Below are positions 29,632-40,048 of a DNA stretch of 64,000 nucleotides, piece after piece. The stretch comes from an uncultured Gammaproteobacteria bacterium (lineage in GTDB: Bacteria > Pseudomonadota > Gammaproteobacteria > Steroidobacterales > UBA11654). The notes beneath the pieces are model-generated. The model worked only from the letters and a program-made list of their open reading frames with translations, ran no database searches and was not told where the DNA came from. Made by a program: the position numbers and the translations under genes. Location: contig CACJRN010000001.1 of assembly GCA_902595845.1 (NCBI GenBank), forward strand, positions 198,326 through 262,325, read 5' to 3'. The first letter of the stretch is position 1, and the number at the start of each line of letters is the position of its first letter.

Positions 29632-30036
29632 TTACTTTTGCTCTATTTCAATCAATGTTCCACAAAAATCTTTTGGATGGAGAAATAGAACAGGCTTATC
29701 GTGTGCGCCAATGGTGGGCTCACCACTTCCCAATATGGTTGCACCATCTTTAACCAGCTTATCCCTTGATGCATATATATCATCAACCTCATAGCAGATG
29801 TGATGCATTCCGCCTTTGGGGTTTTTTAAAAGATAATTTTGGATTGGAGAATCATCTCCCAATGGTTCAAGTAACTCAATTTTTGTATTAGGTAGCTCAA
29901 CAAAAACAGTGGTGACTCCATGATCTGGCATAGGAACAGGATCAGAAACACTCGCTCCAAGAATATTTTTATATATCTCGCTTGCAGATATTAGATCTGG
30001 AACAGCTATGGCAATATGGTTCAGTTTTCCAATCAT
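29632..30036 (-). CDS. mce: Methylmalonyl-CoA epimerase
   Basis: KLNHIAIAVPDL, GMHHICYEVDDI, FLHPKDFCGTLIEIEQ; next to meaB/mcm. Confidence 0.95.
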   Translation of the reverse strand: MIGKLNHIAIAVPDLISASEIYKNILGASVSDPVPMPDHGVTTVFVELPNTKIELLEPLGDDSPIQNYLLKNPKGGMHHICYEVDDIYASRDKLVKDGATILGSGEPTIGAHDKPVLFLHPKDFCGTLIEIEQK

Positions 30037-31013
30037 TATGAATTCCTTGATTTGAAAATAGATTTTATCCAATCAGTAAATTTTTTCAGTAATTGTTTAT
30101 CACTCTCTATGATCTTTTTTTCAATCTTCTCTAGAATTTCATCCTCAGATTCCATCATGGAGATGATGAGGTTTTTCTTTTTCTTTTTCTGCCATTTTTC
30201 ATCCTGTGATGATCTATTTTTTATGAAAATATTATTTGAATGTAAGTGATTTTTAAGATTCAAAATCTCTTCCCATACTTCATCGATGCCTTTTGATTTC
30301 AGCGCAGATATTGAGAGCACTGGTACTGACCAGTTCTCATGCCTTGGTTTTTGAAGCTTCATTGCATTCTTATAATCAAGTACGGTACTTTTTGCTGTGG
30401 CTTCTAAGTTACCATCTGCTTTATTGACAATAAGGATATCTGCAAGTTCTATGATGCCCCTTTTTATTCCTTGAAGTTCATCACCACCTCCTGGGCTAAG
30501 CAGTACCAAATAGATATCGGTCATTTCAAGCACTTCTGTTTCTGCTTGTCCTACCCCAAGCGTTTCAATTAGGATTACAGAAAATCCGGCTGACTCAAGG
30601 ATCTGAACGGAATCTTTGGTTGCATGACCTACGCCCCCAAGATTTCCACTTGATGGAGAAGGGCGTATGAATGTTTCATCGCTTTTACTCAGAATATCCA
30701 TTCTTGTCTTGTCGCCAAGAATTGAGCCTCCGGTGATTGTTGAGCTTGGATCAACCGCTAGAATTGCTAAACGGTTATTGTCTTCGATGATTTTTTGACC
30801 AATAGCTTCAATAAAGGTTGATTTGCCAACGCCTGGTGGACCTGAGATTCCAATTCTGAGAGTATTTTCACCTGGTTCTGGGAGAGCGTTCAACAAATCA
30901 TCTGCGAGTGCTCGATCTTGAGGTTTTTTTGATTCGACAAGCGTTATGGCTTTCGCAATTGATTTCCTGTCACCCTTTATTACTTGTGAAAGCAGTTCAC
31001 CGGTTGAATTCAT
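30036..31013 (-). CDS. meaB: Methylmalonyl-CoA mutase-associated GTPase MeaB
   Basis: GISGPPGVGKSTFIEA, AVDPSSTITGGSILGDKTRM, ETLGVGQAE. Confidence 0.95.
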   Translation of the reverse strand: MNSTGELLSQVIKGDRKSIAKAITLVESKKPQDRALADDLLNALPEPGENTLRIGISGPPGVGKSTFIEAIGQKIIEDNNRLAILAVDPSSTITGGSILGDKTRMDILSKSDETFIRPSPSSGNLGGVGHATKDSVQILESAGFSVILIETLGVGQAETEVLEMTDIYLVLLSPGGGDELQGIKRGIIELADILIVNKADGNLEATAKSTVLDYKNAMKLQKPRHENWSVPVLSISALKSKGIDEVWEEILNLKNHLHSNNIFIKNRSSQDEKWQKKKKKNLIISMMESEDEILEKIEKKIIESDKQLLKKFTDWIKSIFKSRNS

Positions 31014-31020
31014 TATCAAG

Positions 31021-32985
31021 TTAGTCCTCAAACTCCAGAATTTTTTGGTCCACTGATAGATTATCTCCTTCTGATCCCAATATCGATTTAATTTTTAGAT
31101 CTTTTGATGCTCTAAGACTGTTCTCCATTTTCATAGCCTCTACAACAGCAAGCTCTTCTCCTGCTTTGACTTCCTGTCCTTCTTTTACACATACTTTTAT
31201 TAATAATCCCGGCATCGGCGAGAGTAAAAATTTTGACATGTCTTGAGGAATCTTTTCCGGCATTAGCTCATTGAGTTCTGCGACCCTCTTCTCTGATATC
31301 AATGCCATTGCAATCTTTCCTTTGTGAACTAGCTGATATCTAGGTTTCTCTTTTCTGACTTGAACCACCATATTTTGCCCATTAACCAAACATGTAATTC
31401 TTGGATCATTGGATTGTGAATTGAGAGATAAATGGTATTCATTGTTGTCGACATGAGTTACAAAATTATCCCCATCTTTTTTTATGTTGATTTCAATATT
31501 CTTCTCTTCAAAACTCACAATAAATTTTTTCTCATTCACATAAAGAGAGTTAAGCTTCATTTGATCTAAAAGATGGCAAGCACCAAATATGGATGCAAAA
31601 ACTTCAAATTCTTTCCCAGTGATCGCCTCGCCTTTGAAGCCATCAGAGTATTCTTGCTCAATAAAATCTGTTGTTGTGTATCCAGATTGAAAGGTTTCAT
31701 TGTGCATGATTGAGCTCAGGAAATTGAGATTATGAGACAGACCATCAATGACGTACTGATCTATTGCACTCATCATATTTTCAATTGCCTTGTCTCTGTT
31801 TTCACCATGAGTAATCAACTTTGCAATCATAGGATCATAAAACATGGATACTTCACTGCCTTCCCGAATGCCTGTATCAACTCTGACATTTTCTGAATGA
31901 TCTGGGGTTAAGTATTTTGATAATCTTCCAATTGAGGGCATAAACTCTCGATATGGATCTTCAGCATATACTCTTGATTCAATCGCCCATCCGTTGGTTT
32001 TTATATCACTTTGCTTAATTTCAAGCTCTTCTCCATAAGCTACCTTGATCATTTGTTCTACCAAATCAATACCTGTTATCATTTCAGTAACAGGGTGCTC
32101 AACTTGTAATCTGGTATTCATTTCTAGGAAATAAAAATTCTGATTTTTGTCAACAATAAACTCAACAGTACCGGCAGACTCATAATCCACTGCTTTTGCT
32201 AGTGCTATGGCTTGTGCACCCATCTCTTGCCTTGTTTGATCATTGATAAATGGAGAGGGCGCCTCTTCGACAACTTTCTGATGTCTCCTTTGGATTGAAC
32301 ATTCTCGCTCACCTAAGAATATCGCATTGCCTTTTTTATCTGCAAGAATTTGAATTTCTATGTGGTGCGGTTCCGTGATAAATTTTTCTGCAAAAATTCT
32401 GTCGTCTCCAAAGCTGGCCTTGCTCTCATTCTTTGCCCTTTGAAAGCCATCAACGCATTCATCATCACTATTCACGACCCTCATTCCCTTACCGCCACCA
32501 CCAGCACTTGCTTTAAGCATCACTGGATAGCCAATTTCTTTTGCAATTTTGACAGCTTCTTTTTCATCTTTTATTGCTTTCGTATAACCAGGGATGACAT
32601 TGACACTTGCTTCTTCAGCAATCTTTTTCGACTCAATCTTATCTCCCATGCTCACAATTGCTTTGTGATTGGGGCCTATAAAAGCAATGCTGTTTTCTTC
32701 CAGTGCTTTAGCAAACTCTTCATTCTCAGAAAGGAAACCATAACCGGGGTGAACTGCATCCGCTTTGGTTTTTTTGCAAGCATCAATGATCTTTTCTATT
32801 ACAAGATAACTTTCTGCAGAGCTTGATCCACCAATACAAATGGCTTCATCAGAGAGGTCAGCATGTAAAGCATTTTCATCTGCATCTGAATAAATTGCCA
32901 CGGTCTTGATACCCATTTTTTTACAGGTCTGAATAACTCTACAAGCTATTTCTCCGCGATTTGCGATCAAGATTTTCTTAAACAT
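31021..32985 (-). CDS. pccA: Propionyl-CoA carboxylase alpha subunit (biotin carboxylase + BCCP)
   Basis: IANRGEIACRVIQT, HPGYGFLSEN, KASAGGGGKGMR, biotin site VEAMKMEN. Confidence 0.93.
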   Translation of the reverse strand: MFKKILIANRGEIACRVIQTCKKMGIKTVAIYSDADENALHADLSDEAICIGGSSSAESYLVIEKIIDACKKTKADAVHPGYGFLSENEEFAKALEENSIAFIGPNHKAIVSMGDKIESKKIAEEASVNVIPGYTKAIKDEKEAVKIAKEIGYPVMLKASAGGGGKGMRVVNSDDECVDGFQRAKNESKASFGDDRIFAEKFITEPHHIEIQILADKKGNAIFLGERECSIQRRHQKVVEEAPSPFINDQTRQEMGAQAIALAKAVDYESAGTVEFIVDKNQNFYFLEMNTRLQVEHPVTEMITGIDLVEQMIKVAYGEELEIKQSDIKTNGWAIESRVYAEDPYREFMPSIGRLSKYLTPDHSENVRVDTGIREGSEVSMFYDPMIAKLITHGENRDKAIENMMSAIDQYVIDGLSHNLNFLSSIMHNETFQSGYTTTDFIEQEYSDGFKGEAITGKEFEVFASIFGACHLLDQMKLNSLYVNEKKFIVSFEEKNIEINIKKDGDNFVTHVDNNEYHLSLNSQSNDPRITCLVNGQNMVVQVRKEKPRYQLVHKGKIAMALISEKRVAELNELMPEKIPQDMSKFLLSPMPGLLIKVCVKEGQEVKAGEELAVVEAMKMENSLRASKDLKIKSILGSEGDNLSVDQKILEFED

Positions 32986-32993
32986 ATTTATTC

Positions 32994-34526
32994 CTAGAGT
33001 GGGATGTTGTCGTGTTTACGCCAGGGGTTTTCTTGATGCTTATTTTTAAGCATCTCAAATGATTCAATCAGTTTTTTTCTAGAATTATGCGGCATGATTA
33101 CATCATCGATATATCCTCTACTCGCAGCAATGAACGGGTTGGCAAATTTTTCAGTATATTCCTGAGTCCTTTTTTCTATCTTTTCCTCATCCCCAATATC
33201 TTGTCTGAAGATAATCTCAACAGCACCTTTGGGTCCCATAACAGCTATTTCTGCAGATGGCCAAGCAAAATTTATATCTCCCCTGATGTGTTTCGAACTC
33301 ATCACATCATAAGCTCCGCCATAAGCTTTTCTCGTAATCATAGTGACTTTTGGAACAGTTGCTTCGGCATAGGCAAACAGAAGCTTCGCGCCATGCTTGA
33401 TGATTCCCCCATACTCTTGAGAAGTGCCTGGCATGAAACCTGGAACATCAACAAGGGTTAAGATGGGGACATTGAATGCATCGCAGAATCTAACAAAACG
33501 AGCGGCCTTAATTGAGGAGTTAATATCAAGACAGCCAGCCAGTACCATTGGTTGATTGGCGACCACACCAATGCTTGATCCATTAAGCCGAATAAATCCT
33601 GTCACGATATTTTGTGCATATTTTGGCTGAAGTTCGAAGAATTCACCTTCGTCAGCAACTTTATGAATGACTTCTTTTATATCATAAGGTTTTGAAGGAT
33701 CTTGTGGGACCAAAGTATCAAGTGCAGGCTCCTCTCGTTCAGTTGAGTCTTTGCACTCAATAGTCTCAGAATGCTCTTGATTGCTCTGTGGAAGATAACT
33801 CATGAACTCTCTTGTCATCAATAGGGCATCAGTATCATTTTCAAATGTTAGATCAGCTACACCAGATTTTTGACTATGCGTGGATGCACCACCCAGTTCT
33901 TCTGCCGTAACCTCTTCATGTGTAACTGTTTTGACTACATCAGGACCTGTTACGAACATATATGAACTATCCTCAACCATAAAAATAAAGTCAGTCATTG
34001 CGGGGGAATATACTGCTCCACCAGCACATGGCCCCATGACGAGTGATATTTGTGGAACTACACCAGATGCAAGGACATTCCTTTTGAAGACCTCTGCATA
34101 ACCGCCGAGTGAAACCACGCCTTCTTGAATTCTGGCACCACCTGAGTCATTCAAACCAATCAGAGGTGCTCCGTTTCTCACCGCATGATCCATGACTTTG
34201 CAGATTTTCTCAGCATGTGTTTCTGAGAGTGATCCACCAAATACAGTAAAATCTTGGCTGAAAACATAAACCAATTTTCCATTGATCTTCCCGTAACCTG
34301 TAACCACACCATCACCAGGAATTTTTTGTTTATCCATATCAAAGTCAACAGCTCTGTGTTCTACAAACATATCGAGCTCCTGAAAGGATCCATCATCTAG
34401 TAGGATGTCTAGTCGTTCTCTAGCAGTCAGTTTGCCTTTGGCATGCTGTTTTTTAATCCGCTCTTCTCCGCCACCTAATTTGGCAGCAGCCTTTCTTTTT
34501 TCTAATTCTTTTATGTTTTCTTTCAT
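32994..34526 (-). CDS. pccB: Propionyl-CoA carboxylase beta subunit
   Basis: Carboxyltransferase motifs [51 protein letters not shown]. Confidence 0.95.
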   Translation of the reverse strand: MKENIKELEKRKAAAKLGGGEERIKKQHAKGKLTARERLDILLDDGSFQELDMFVEHRAVDFDMDKQKIPGDGVVTGYGKINGKLVYVFSQDFTVFGGSLSETHAEKICKVMDHAVRNGAPLIGLNDSGGARIQEGVVSLGGYAEVFKRNVLASGVVPQISLVMGPCAGGAVYSPAMTDFIFMVEDSSYMFVTGPDVVKTVTHEEVTAEELGGASTHSQKSGVADLTFENDTDALLMTREFMSYLPQSNQEHSETIECKDSTEREEPALDTLVPQDPSKPYDIKEVIHKVADEGEFFELQPKYAQNIVTGFIRLNGSSIGVVANQPMVLAGCLDINSSIKAARFVRFCDAFNVPILTLVDVPGFMPGTSQEYGGIIKHGAKLLFAYAEATVPKVTMITRKAYGGAYDVMSSKHIRGDINFAWPSAEIAVMGPKGAVEIIFRQDIGDEEKIEKRTQEYTEKFANPFIAASRGYIDDVIMPHNSRKKLIESFEMLKNKHQENPWRKHDNIPL

Positions 34527-34531
34527 GCTAT

Positions 34532-36652
34532 TTAGAGAATCATATCAATTACATTCAATGCTGCTTTTGTGATATTCGTTCCTGGGCCAAATACTGCAGC
34601 TACACCACAATCTTTAAGTGCTTTTATATCTTGTTCAGGAATGATTCCGCCACAAACGACCAGTATATTTTCTGAACCTTGTTCTGCAAGAGAATTCATG
34701 AGTATTGGAACCAATGTTTTATGCCCAGCAGCTTGTGTGGATACTCCGATGATATGAACATCATTTTCAATTGCATCTCTCGCTGCTTCCTCAGGTGTCT
34801 GAAAAAGTGGGCCGATGTCAACATCAAACCCCATATCTGCAAAGGCTGTAGCAATCACTTTCGCACCTCGATCATGTCCATCCTGACCCAGTTTGACCAC
34901 TAAAATTCTAGGCCTTCTACCATGAGACTTCTCAAATTCATTAACTTTATCTTCAACATTCATAAAATCTTCATCGCCCTCATACTCTTTTCGATAAACA
35001 CCGCTAATCGATTGAGAAACTGCCTGATGCCTCCCAAAGACTTTCTCCATTGCCATTGAGATTTCACCAACCGTTGCTCGATGTTTTGCTGCTTCAATAG
35101 CAGATGCCATCAAGTTACCATCATCAGCTGCACATTTTTCTAGTTCAGCCAATGCATTTTGACATGCTTCTTCATTTCTTTCTTTTTTAATTGATTCAAG
35201 CTTACTAATTTGTTGGTCTCTGACGCCCTCGTTATCTATTGAAAGTATATCGACTTCTTTTTGATCCTTGTTTTGATAAGCATTTACACCAACAATGACA
35301 TCCTCTTTTTTATCCACTCTTGCTTGCCTGATTGCTGCTGATTCTTCAATTCTTAATTTTGGCACTCCTGCTTGAATTGCCTTTGTCATTCCTCCAAGAT
35401 CCTCAACCTCTTGTATGAGCTTTTTGGTTTCATTGATCATTGAACCAGTAAGAGATTCTAGATAGTAAGAGCCAGCAAGTGGGTCAACCACTTTAGTCAA
35501 GCCAGATTCTTCTCTTAGAACCAATTGTGTGTTTCTTGCAATTTGAGCAGAAAAGGGAGTTGGTAAAGCCAATGCCTCATCAAATGAATTTGTATGCAAT
35601 GATTGCGTTCCACCCAAAACCGCTGCCATGGCCTCTATGGTTGTCCTGACTATATTGTTGTATGGGTCTTGACTGGTGAGACTTACACCTGATGTTTGAC
35701 AATGAGTTCTAAGCATCAAAGACTTTGGATTTTTTGGAGAAAATTCTTTTTCAATCATCTCAGACCATAGGAATCTCGCAGCCCTTAATTTTGCGATTTC
35801 CATGAAGAAGTTCATTCCTATACCAAAAAAGAATGATAATCTCGGGGCAAAGTCATCGATATCTAGTCCTTTATTCATAGCAGATCTTACATATTCCAAT
35901 CCGTCAGCCAGTGTATAAGCAAGCTCTTGAGTGCAAGTGGCTCCTGCTTCAAGCATGTGATATCCAGAAATTGAAACGGTATTGAATTGAGGCAGATTGT
36001 GAGAACAATATTCAATGATATCAGCGACTATTCTCATTGAGTCATTGGGAGGATAAATATAGGTGTTTCTGACCATGAATTCTTTGAGGATATCATTCTG
36101 TAACGTGCCTTTGAGTTTTGACTGGTCAACGCCTTGTTCTTCAGCAGCTACAACAAACATTGCCATGATGGGTATAACAGCCCCATTCATGGTCATTGAG
36201 ACAGACATCTTCTCCAGTGGTATTTGATCAAACAACATTTTCATGTCTTCAACGGTATCAATTGCTACACCAGCTTTACCTACATCACCTGTGACTCTCG
36301 GATGATCCGAGTCATAACCTCTGTGTGTTGCTAAATCGAATGCAACAGATAGCCCAGTTTGTCCAGCCGCTATATTCTCACGATAAAACTTGTTTGATTC
36401 CTCTGCAGTTGAAAATCCAGAATATTGTCTGACTGTCCATGGTCTTTTTGTATACATAGTGGCTCTTGGACCTCTAAGGAATGGCTCAATTCCAGGCATC
36501 GTATCTAGATGCTCGAGTTCCAATAGATCCTCAGAGGAATAGACTGGTTTTACATCTATGCCCTCAAGCGTATGCCAATCAAGACTTTCAATTTCATCTG
36601 TTTTCAGTTCAGATTTGGCAGTTGTTATCCATTTTTCTTTAAGTTTAGACAT
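34532..36652 (-). CDS. mcm: Methylmalonyl-CoA mutase
   Basis: [28 protein letters not shown]12 domain [28 protein letters not shown]. Confidence 0.97.
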   Translation of the reverse strand: MSKLKEKWITTAKSELKTDEIESLDWHTLEGIDVKPVYSSEDLLELEHLDTMPGIEPFLRGPRATMYTKRPWTVRQYSGFSTAEESNKFYRENIAAGQTGLSVAFDLATHRGYDSDHPRVTGDVGKAGVAIDTVEDMKMLFDQIPLEKMSVSMTMNGAVIPIMAMFVVAAEEQGVDQSKLKGTLQNDILKEFMVRNTYIYPPNDSMRIVADIIEYCSHNLPQFNTVSISGYHMLEAGATCTQELAYTLADGLEYVRSAMNKGLDIDDFAPRLSFFFGIGMNFFMEIAKLRAARFLWSEMIEKEFSPKNPKSLMLRTHCQTSGVSLTSQDPYNNIVRTTIEAMAAVLGGTQSLHTNSFDEALALPTPFSAQIARNTQLVLREESGLTKVVDPLAGSYYLESLTGSMINETKKLIQEVEDLGGMTKAIQAGVPKLRIEESAAIRQARVDKKEDVIVGVNAYQNKDQKEVDILSIDNEGVRDQQISKLESIKKERNEEACQNALAELEKCAADDGNLMASAIEAAKHRATVGEISMAMEKVFGRHQAVSQSISGVYRKEYEGDEDFMNVEDKVNEFEKSHGRRPRILVVKLGQDGHDRGAKVIATAFADMGFDVDIGPLFQTPEEAARDAIENDVHIIGVSTQAAGHKTLVPILMNSLAEQGSENILVVCGGIIPEQDIKALKDCGVAAVFGPGTNITKAALNVIDMIL

Positions 36653-36818
36653 TAATTAACTTCTATTAATTCAAAGCTAGGGGATCATTCTACAGGTCAG
36701 TTAATTGATATTGAAAATAAATTTCATCAAAATCCAAAGAGTTCGACGGGATTCTTTTGCATTCATATCCCTTCATTCTATAATGATTCTAATTTCCAAT
36801 TGATAAAAGGCTTTTAAA

Positions 36819-37859
36819 ATGAAATTAGGTATTGGACTCGGTTACTCACCATCAAAACTTAAGATTCCCATGGATGATATATTGTTTGCTGAAAAGATGG
36901 GTTTTGATTCAGTCTGGGCAGCAGAATCCTATGGCTCTGACGCTGTATCGGTTGCATCTTATGTGCTCGCTCAAACCTCCAAAATAAAGGTAGGAACTGC
37001 AATCATGCAAATGCAGGCAAGAACACCCGCAATGACAGCAATGACCGCCATATCACTAAATGCACTATCTGATAATCGGTTTTTACTGGGTTTGGGACCA
37101 TCTGGACCCCAAGTTGTTGAAGGTTGGTATGGACAGGCTTATGGCCGACCTCTTACGAGAACAAAAGAATATATATCCATTATCAGGAAAATAATTGCCA
37201 GAGAAGAGCCACTTCAATTTGAAGGTCATCACTACCAGATACCATTCAAAGGTGAGGGTTCAACAGGTTTAGGAAAACCACTAAAGAGCATTCTTCACAG
37301 CACAGCAGATCTTAAAATCTATACAGCCTCCATTACTCCTGCGGGCCTAAGATGCGCCGGTGAAGTTTCAGATGGCGTTTTTCCTATTTGGATGAATCCT
37401 GAAAAATTTGACCTTGTTGGAGAATACGTTGAAGAAGGCTTTGCTAAATCCTCTGAAGAAAAGAGTTATGACAATTTTGATGTTGCACCATTCGTTCCGG
37501 TTGCCATGGGAGACAATATTGATTTTTGTTATATGGCCATGAAACCTATGTTTGCCCTATATATAGGTGGAATGGGTGCAAAATCTAAAAACTTTTATAA
37601 TGACTACGCGAAACGACTAGGATATGAGGAAGCTGCAGAAAAGATTCAAGATTTATATCTTGAAGGTAAAAAAGATGAAGCAGCAATGGCAGTGCCAAAT
37701 GAACTCATTGACGAATGTACACTGGTTGGACCAAAAGAACGGATTATCGAACAACTGTCACATTGGAAAGAGCTCGATAAGACCGGAAAGATAGGAACAT
37801 TGGTTCTTGGAAATGTTGGGCAGAAGGCAATTGAAGTGATTGCAAACGAGGTTTTATAG
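36819..37859 (+). CDS. LLM-class F420-dependent oxidoreductase
   Basis: Luciferase-like TIM barrel: AEKMGFDSVWAAESYGSDAVSVASYVLAQTSKIKVGTAIMQMQARTPAMTAMTA, RFLLGLGPSGPQVVEGWYG. Confidence 0.9.
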   Translation: MKLGIGLGYSPSKLKIPMDDILFAEKMGFDSVWAAESYGSDAVSVASYVLAQTSKIKVGTAIMQMQARTPAMTAMTAISLNALSDNRFLLGLGPSGPQVVEGWYGQAYGRPLTRTKEYISIIRKIIAREEPLQFEGHHYQIPFKGEGSTGLGKPLKSILHSTADLKIYTASITPAGLRCAGEVSDGVFPIWMNPEKFDLVGEYVEEGFAKSSEEKSYDNFDVAPFVPVAMGDNIDFCYMAMKPMFALYIGGMGAKSKNFYNDYAKRLGYEEAAEKIQDLYLEGKKDEAAMAVPNELIDECTLVGPKERIIEQLSHWKELDKTGKIGTLVLGNVGQKAIEVIANEVL

Positions 37860-37864
37860 ATTAT

Positions 37865-38257
37865 ATGAACTATTCGACTTATTTCAGAATGCTGGTCATA
37901 GGACCAATCATTTTGGTGTTGGCTGGATATCTTTTGGATTTTTCTTACCCTTTTCCAGAATCAATTAATGGATATTGGGGCCAGTTGGCATTGGATGGTT
38001 TCAGTGATTGGTTTTACGTACAACTAATCTGCCTGCTTCTAGCTTTTATCAGTGACATCTTGATGTTTTTCTTTATCAGAAACTCAAGGGAGTTATGGAT
38101 TCTTGCAACTACAGGAGTTTTGATTAGTGGAATGATGATGCCAGAGATAAATATCTCCTCATCACTATCTCAAGAGTTACTTCAGCTGGCAGCGATCATT
38201 TCAGGTGTAAAAATTGCATCTGCATATCTTTCACCCTCCATCAGGGACCTTTTTTGA
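37865..38257 (+). CDS. Hypothetical membrane protein
   Basis: 130 aa, about four hydrophobic helices; starts 6 bp after the LLM gene. Confidence 0.7.
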   Translation: MNYSTYFRMLVIGPIILVLAGYLLDFSYPFPESINGYWGQLALDGFSDWFYVQLICLLLAFISDILMFFFIRNSRELWILATTGVLISGMMMPEINISSSLSQELLQLAAIISGVKIASAYLSPSIRDLF

Positions 38258-38298
38258 AGGTGGATAGGGGAGACCGATGATCTCCCCAAATCCATTTG

Positions 38299-38748
38299 CT
38301 ATCCAAGTAGTTTTTTCTTTGTTGTTAAACTAATTTTCTTTGGCTTTTTGTGTTCAGGGATCAGTCTCTCCATGCCAATGTAGAGCATTCCATTTGAAAG
38401 TGCTGCACCCTTAACCTCCATATCGTCAGAAATTACAAATTTTCGGACGAAGTTTCTAGCAGCCAAGCCTTGGTGAAGAAGACCCTCCGACGCCTCATTT
38501 GGCCTCTTGCCAGAGATAGTCAGGGTTTCACCCTGTACTTCTACATCTATGTCTTCCTCATCAAAACCAGCAATTGCCAGTTCAATGGTATATTTCTCAT
38601 CACTGACTTTCCTTATGTTATATGGGGGATAGTTGATGCTTTGTGATTTTGAGTTTGCCATGATTGATAGCGCATCAAATGTTCTATCAAAACCAACAGC
38701 AAACGGAGAGATGTCTCTCCATACTGTGTCAAATAATGTATTAACCAT
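38299..38748 (-). CDS. Hsp20/alpha-crystallin small heat shock protein (IbpA-like)
   Basis: FDRTFDAL, YPPYNIRKVSDEKYTIELAIAGFDEEDIDVEVQGETLTISGKR, HQGLAARNFVRKF. Confidence 0.95.
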   Translation of the reverse strand: MVNTLFDTVWRDISPFAVGFDRTFDALSIMANSKSQSINYPPYNIRKVSDEKYTIELAIAGFDEEDIDVEVQGETLTISGKRPNEASEGLLHQGLAARNFVRKFVISDDMEVKGAALSNGMLYIGMERLIPEHKKPKKISLTTKKKLLG

Positions 38749-38848
38749 AATTTTCTCCTTATTTAAGCAAGTTAATTATTAATTTGCGTGGACCCATCTT
38801 TGGCATCCACAAAGAAGATATATGGTTGATTAATAGATTTTCAAGATA

Positions 38849-39757
38849 CTAATCTTCTTGGAAATAGAATTTTCTCCATAGTTTCATACCAAGAATTAAA
38901 GAAAGTATCCAAAAGATAAACTCTATCCAGTTTGGATTGCTGTTATAACCCAGAAAACCTTTTAGAAAGACGCCAATTCGACCTTTGTCATGAAGTAAGT
39001 GAGTGTATTTTTCCTTTCCATTTAGATTATAGGAAAACATAAATGCGTTATCATTTTCATCCAAAGAGGTTTTGGGTTGATATATATCCCATACACGAGC
39101 AATCTCTGATTTTGATTCCAATCCTACCCACTCCAAACGATCTCCCTTGACCAGAAATTCTTCCATTTCATGGGTTCCATAAGCAACCATTCCGGATGCA
39201 AAAAGAACCAGGAGGAAGGTGGTTGCTCTAAAAAATGATTTCAGATTTATTCTTCTGCCTTGAATGACAATAAAGTAACCAATCATGATTGCGATCAACA
39301 TCCCGAGAATAAAGCCAGTATATGAAAAAGAGCCTGTCATAGAGAAGCTGCCCATCAAGAATATTGCTGTTTCAAATCCCTCTCTTAGAATTGCAAAAAA
39401 TACAACAAGAAAAACACCCCATCCCGATGCCTTCATTGCATTTTTAGTTTCATTTTCTAATCCTGTTCTATCACTTACATGCTTGGACAGCCAAAAGATT
39501 ACATACCAAAGAAGGCCAGCAGTAATATACATAAACACTCCTTCAAAGAGAGCAGTGTATGACTCATTCCCAATCGATTCTTTTATATTATTCAGAGCTA
39601 TTGCAACAAAAATACTGGCAATGATTGCTGCTGCAACACCTGCCCATAGTTGTTGAATTTCTTTTATCAGATTATTTTTTTCAAGAAGTGTATATATGAT
39701 TCCAACAATCAGGCATGCCTCCAAGCTTTCTCTAAATACAATAATGAATTCGTTCAT
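38849..39757 (-). CDS. FTR1 family iron permease
   Basis: FRESLEACLIVGII and LREGFETAIFL (two RExxE motifs), 7-TM pattern. Confidence 0.93.
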   Translation of the reverse strand: MNEFIIVFRESLEACLIVGIIYTLLEKNNLIKEIQQLWAGVAAAIIASIFVAIALNNIKESIGNESYTALFEGVFMYITAGLLWYVIFWLSKHVSDRTGLENETKNAMKASGWGVFLVVFFAILREGFETAIFLMGSFSMTGSFSYTGFILGMLIAIMIGYFIVIQGRRINLKSFFRATTFLLVLFASGMVAYGTHEMEEFLVKGDRLEWVGLESKSEIARVWDIYQPKTSLDENDNAFMFSYNLNGKEKYTHLLHDKGRIGVFLKGFLGYNSNPNWIEFIFWILSLILGMKLWRKFYFQED

Positions 39758-39835
39758 CTTTTTCCTCGTAAAGAAAGAAAAGCAAGCCAGGTAAAGGTTA
39801 AGGTATGAGTGTTACTCCAGCTTGCTATTCTAAAT

Positions 39836-39862
39836 TTAAATGATAATCATTTTCATTTAAAT
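39836..39862. promoter_or_regulatory. Fur box upstream of FTR1
   Basis: aaatGATAATCATTTTCattt matches the GATAAT/ATTATC-type Fur consensus. Confidence 0.75.
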
Positions 39863-40048
39863 TAATTTTAATCAGATCTAAATTTTTATCAAATAAAATT
39901 CTGTAATTTCAGTTCAAGATAGCAGGGGAGCTCTGGTAGTTAGAGGGAATGATTATTAGATCATTGAGCTCCACTGCTAAATCGGTACTCAGATAAAAGC
40001 GGGGGGTGATTTTCTGCTTGTTATCACGAGACACCAAATTAAATGCTA

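Noticed and set aside
32350-32826. 158-aa plus-strand ORF inside pccA
   Set aside because: Shadow ORF antisense to a well-supported biotin carboxylase.
33087-33461. 124-aa ORF antisense to pccB, and a similar 123-aa ORF antisense to FTR1 (39285..39656)
   Set aside because: Antisense to strongly supported genes; no domain signature or RBS support.
38268-38288. GGGGAGAccgatgATCTCCCC hairpin between convergent genes, considered as a terminator
   Set aside because: Good stem but no T-tract on either strand; not called as an intrinsic terminator.
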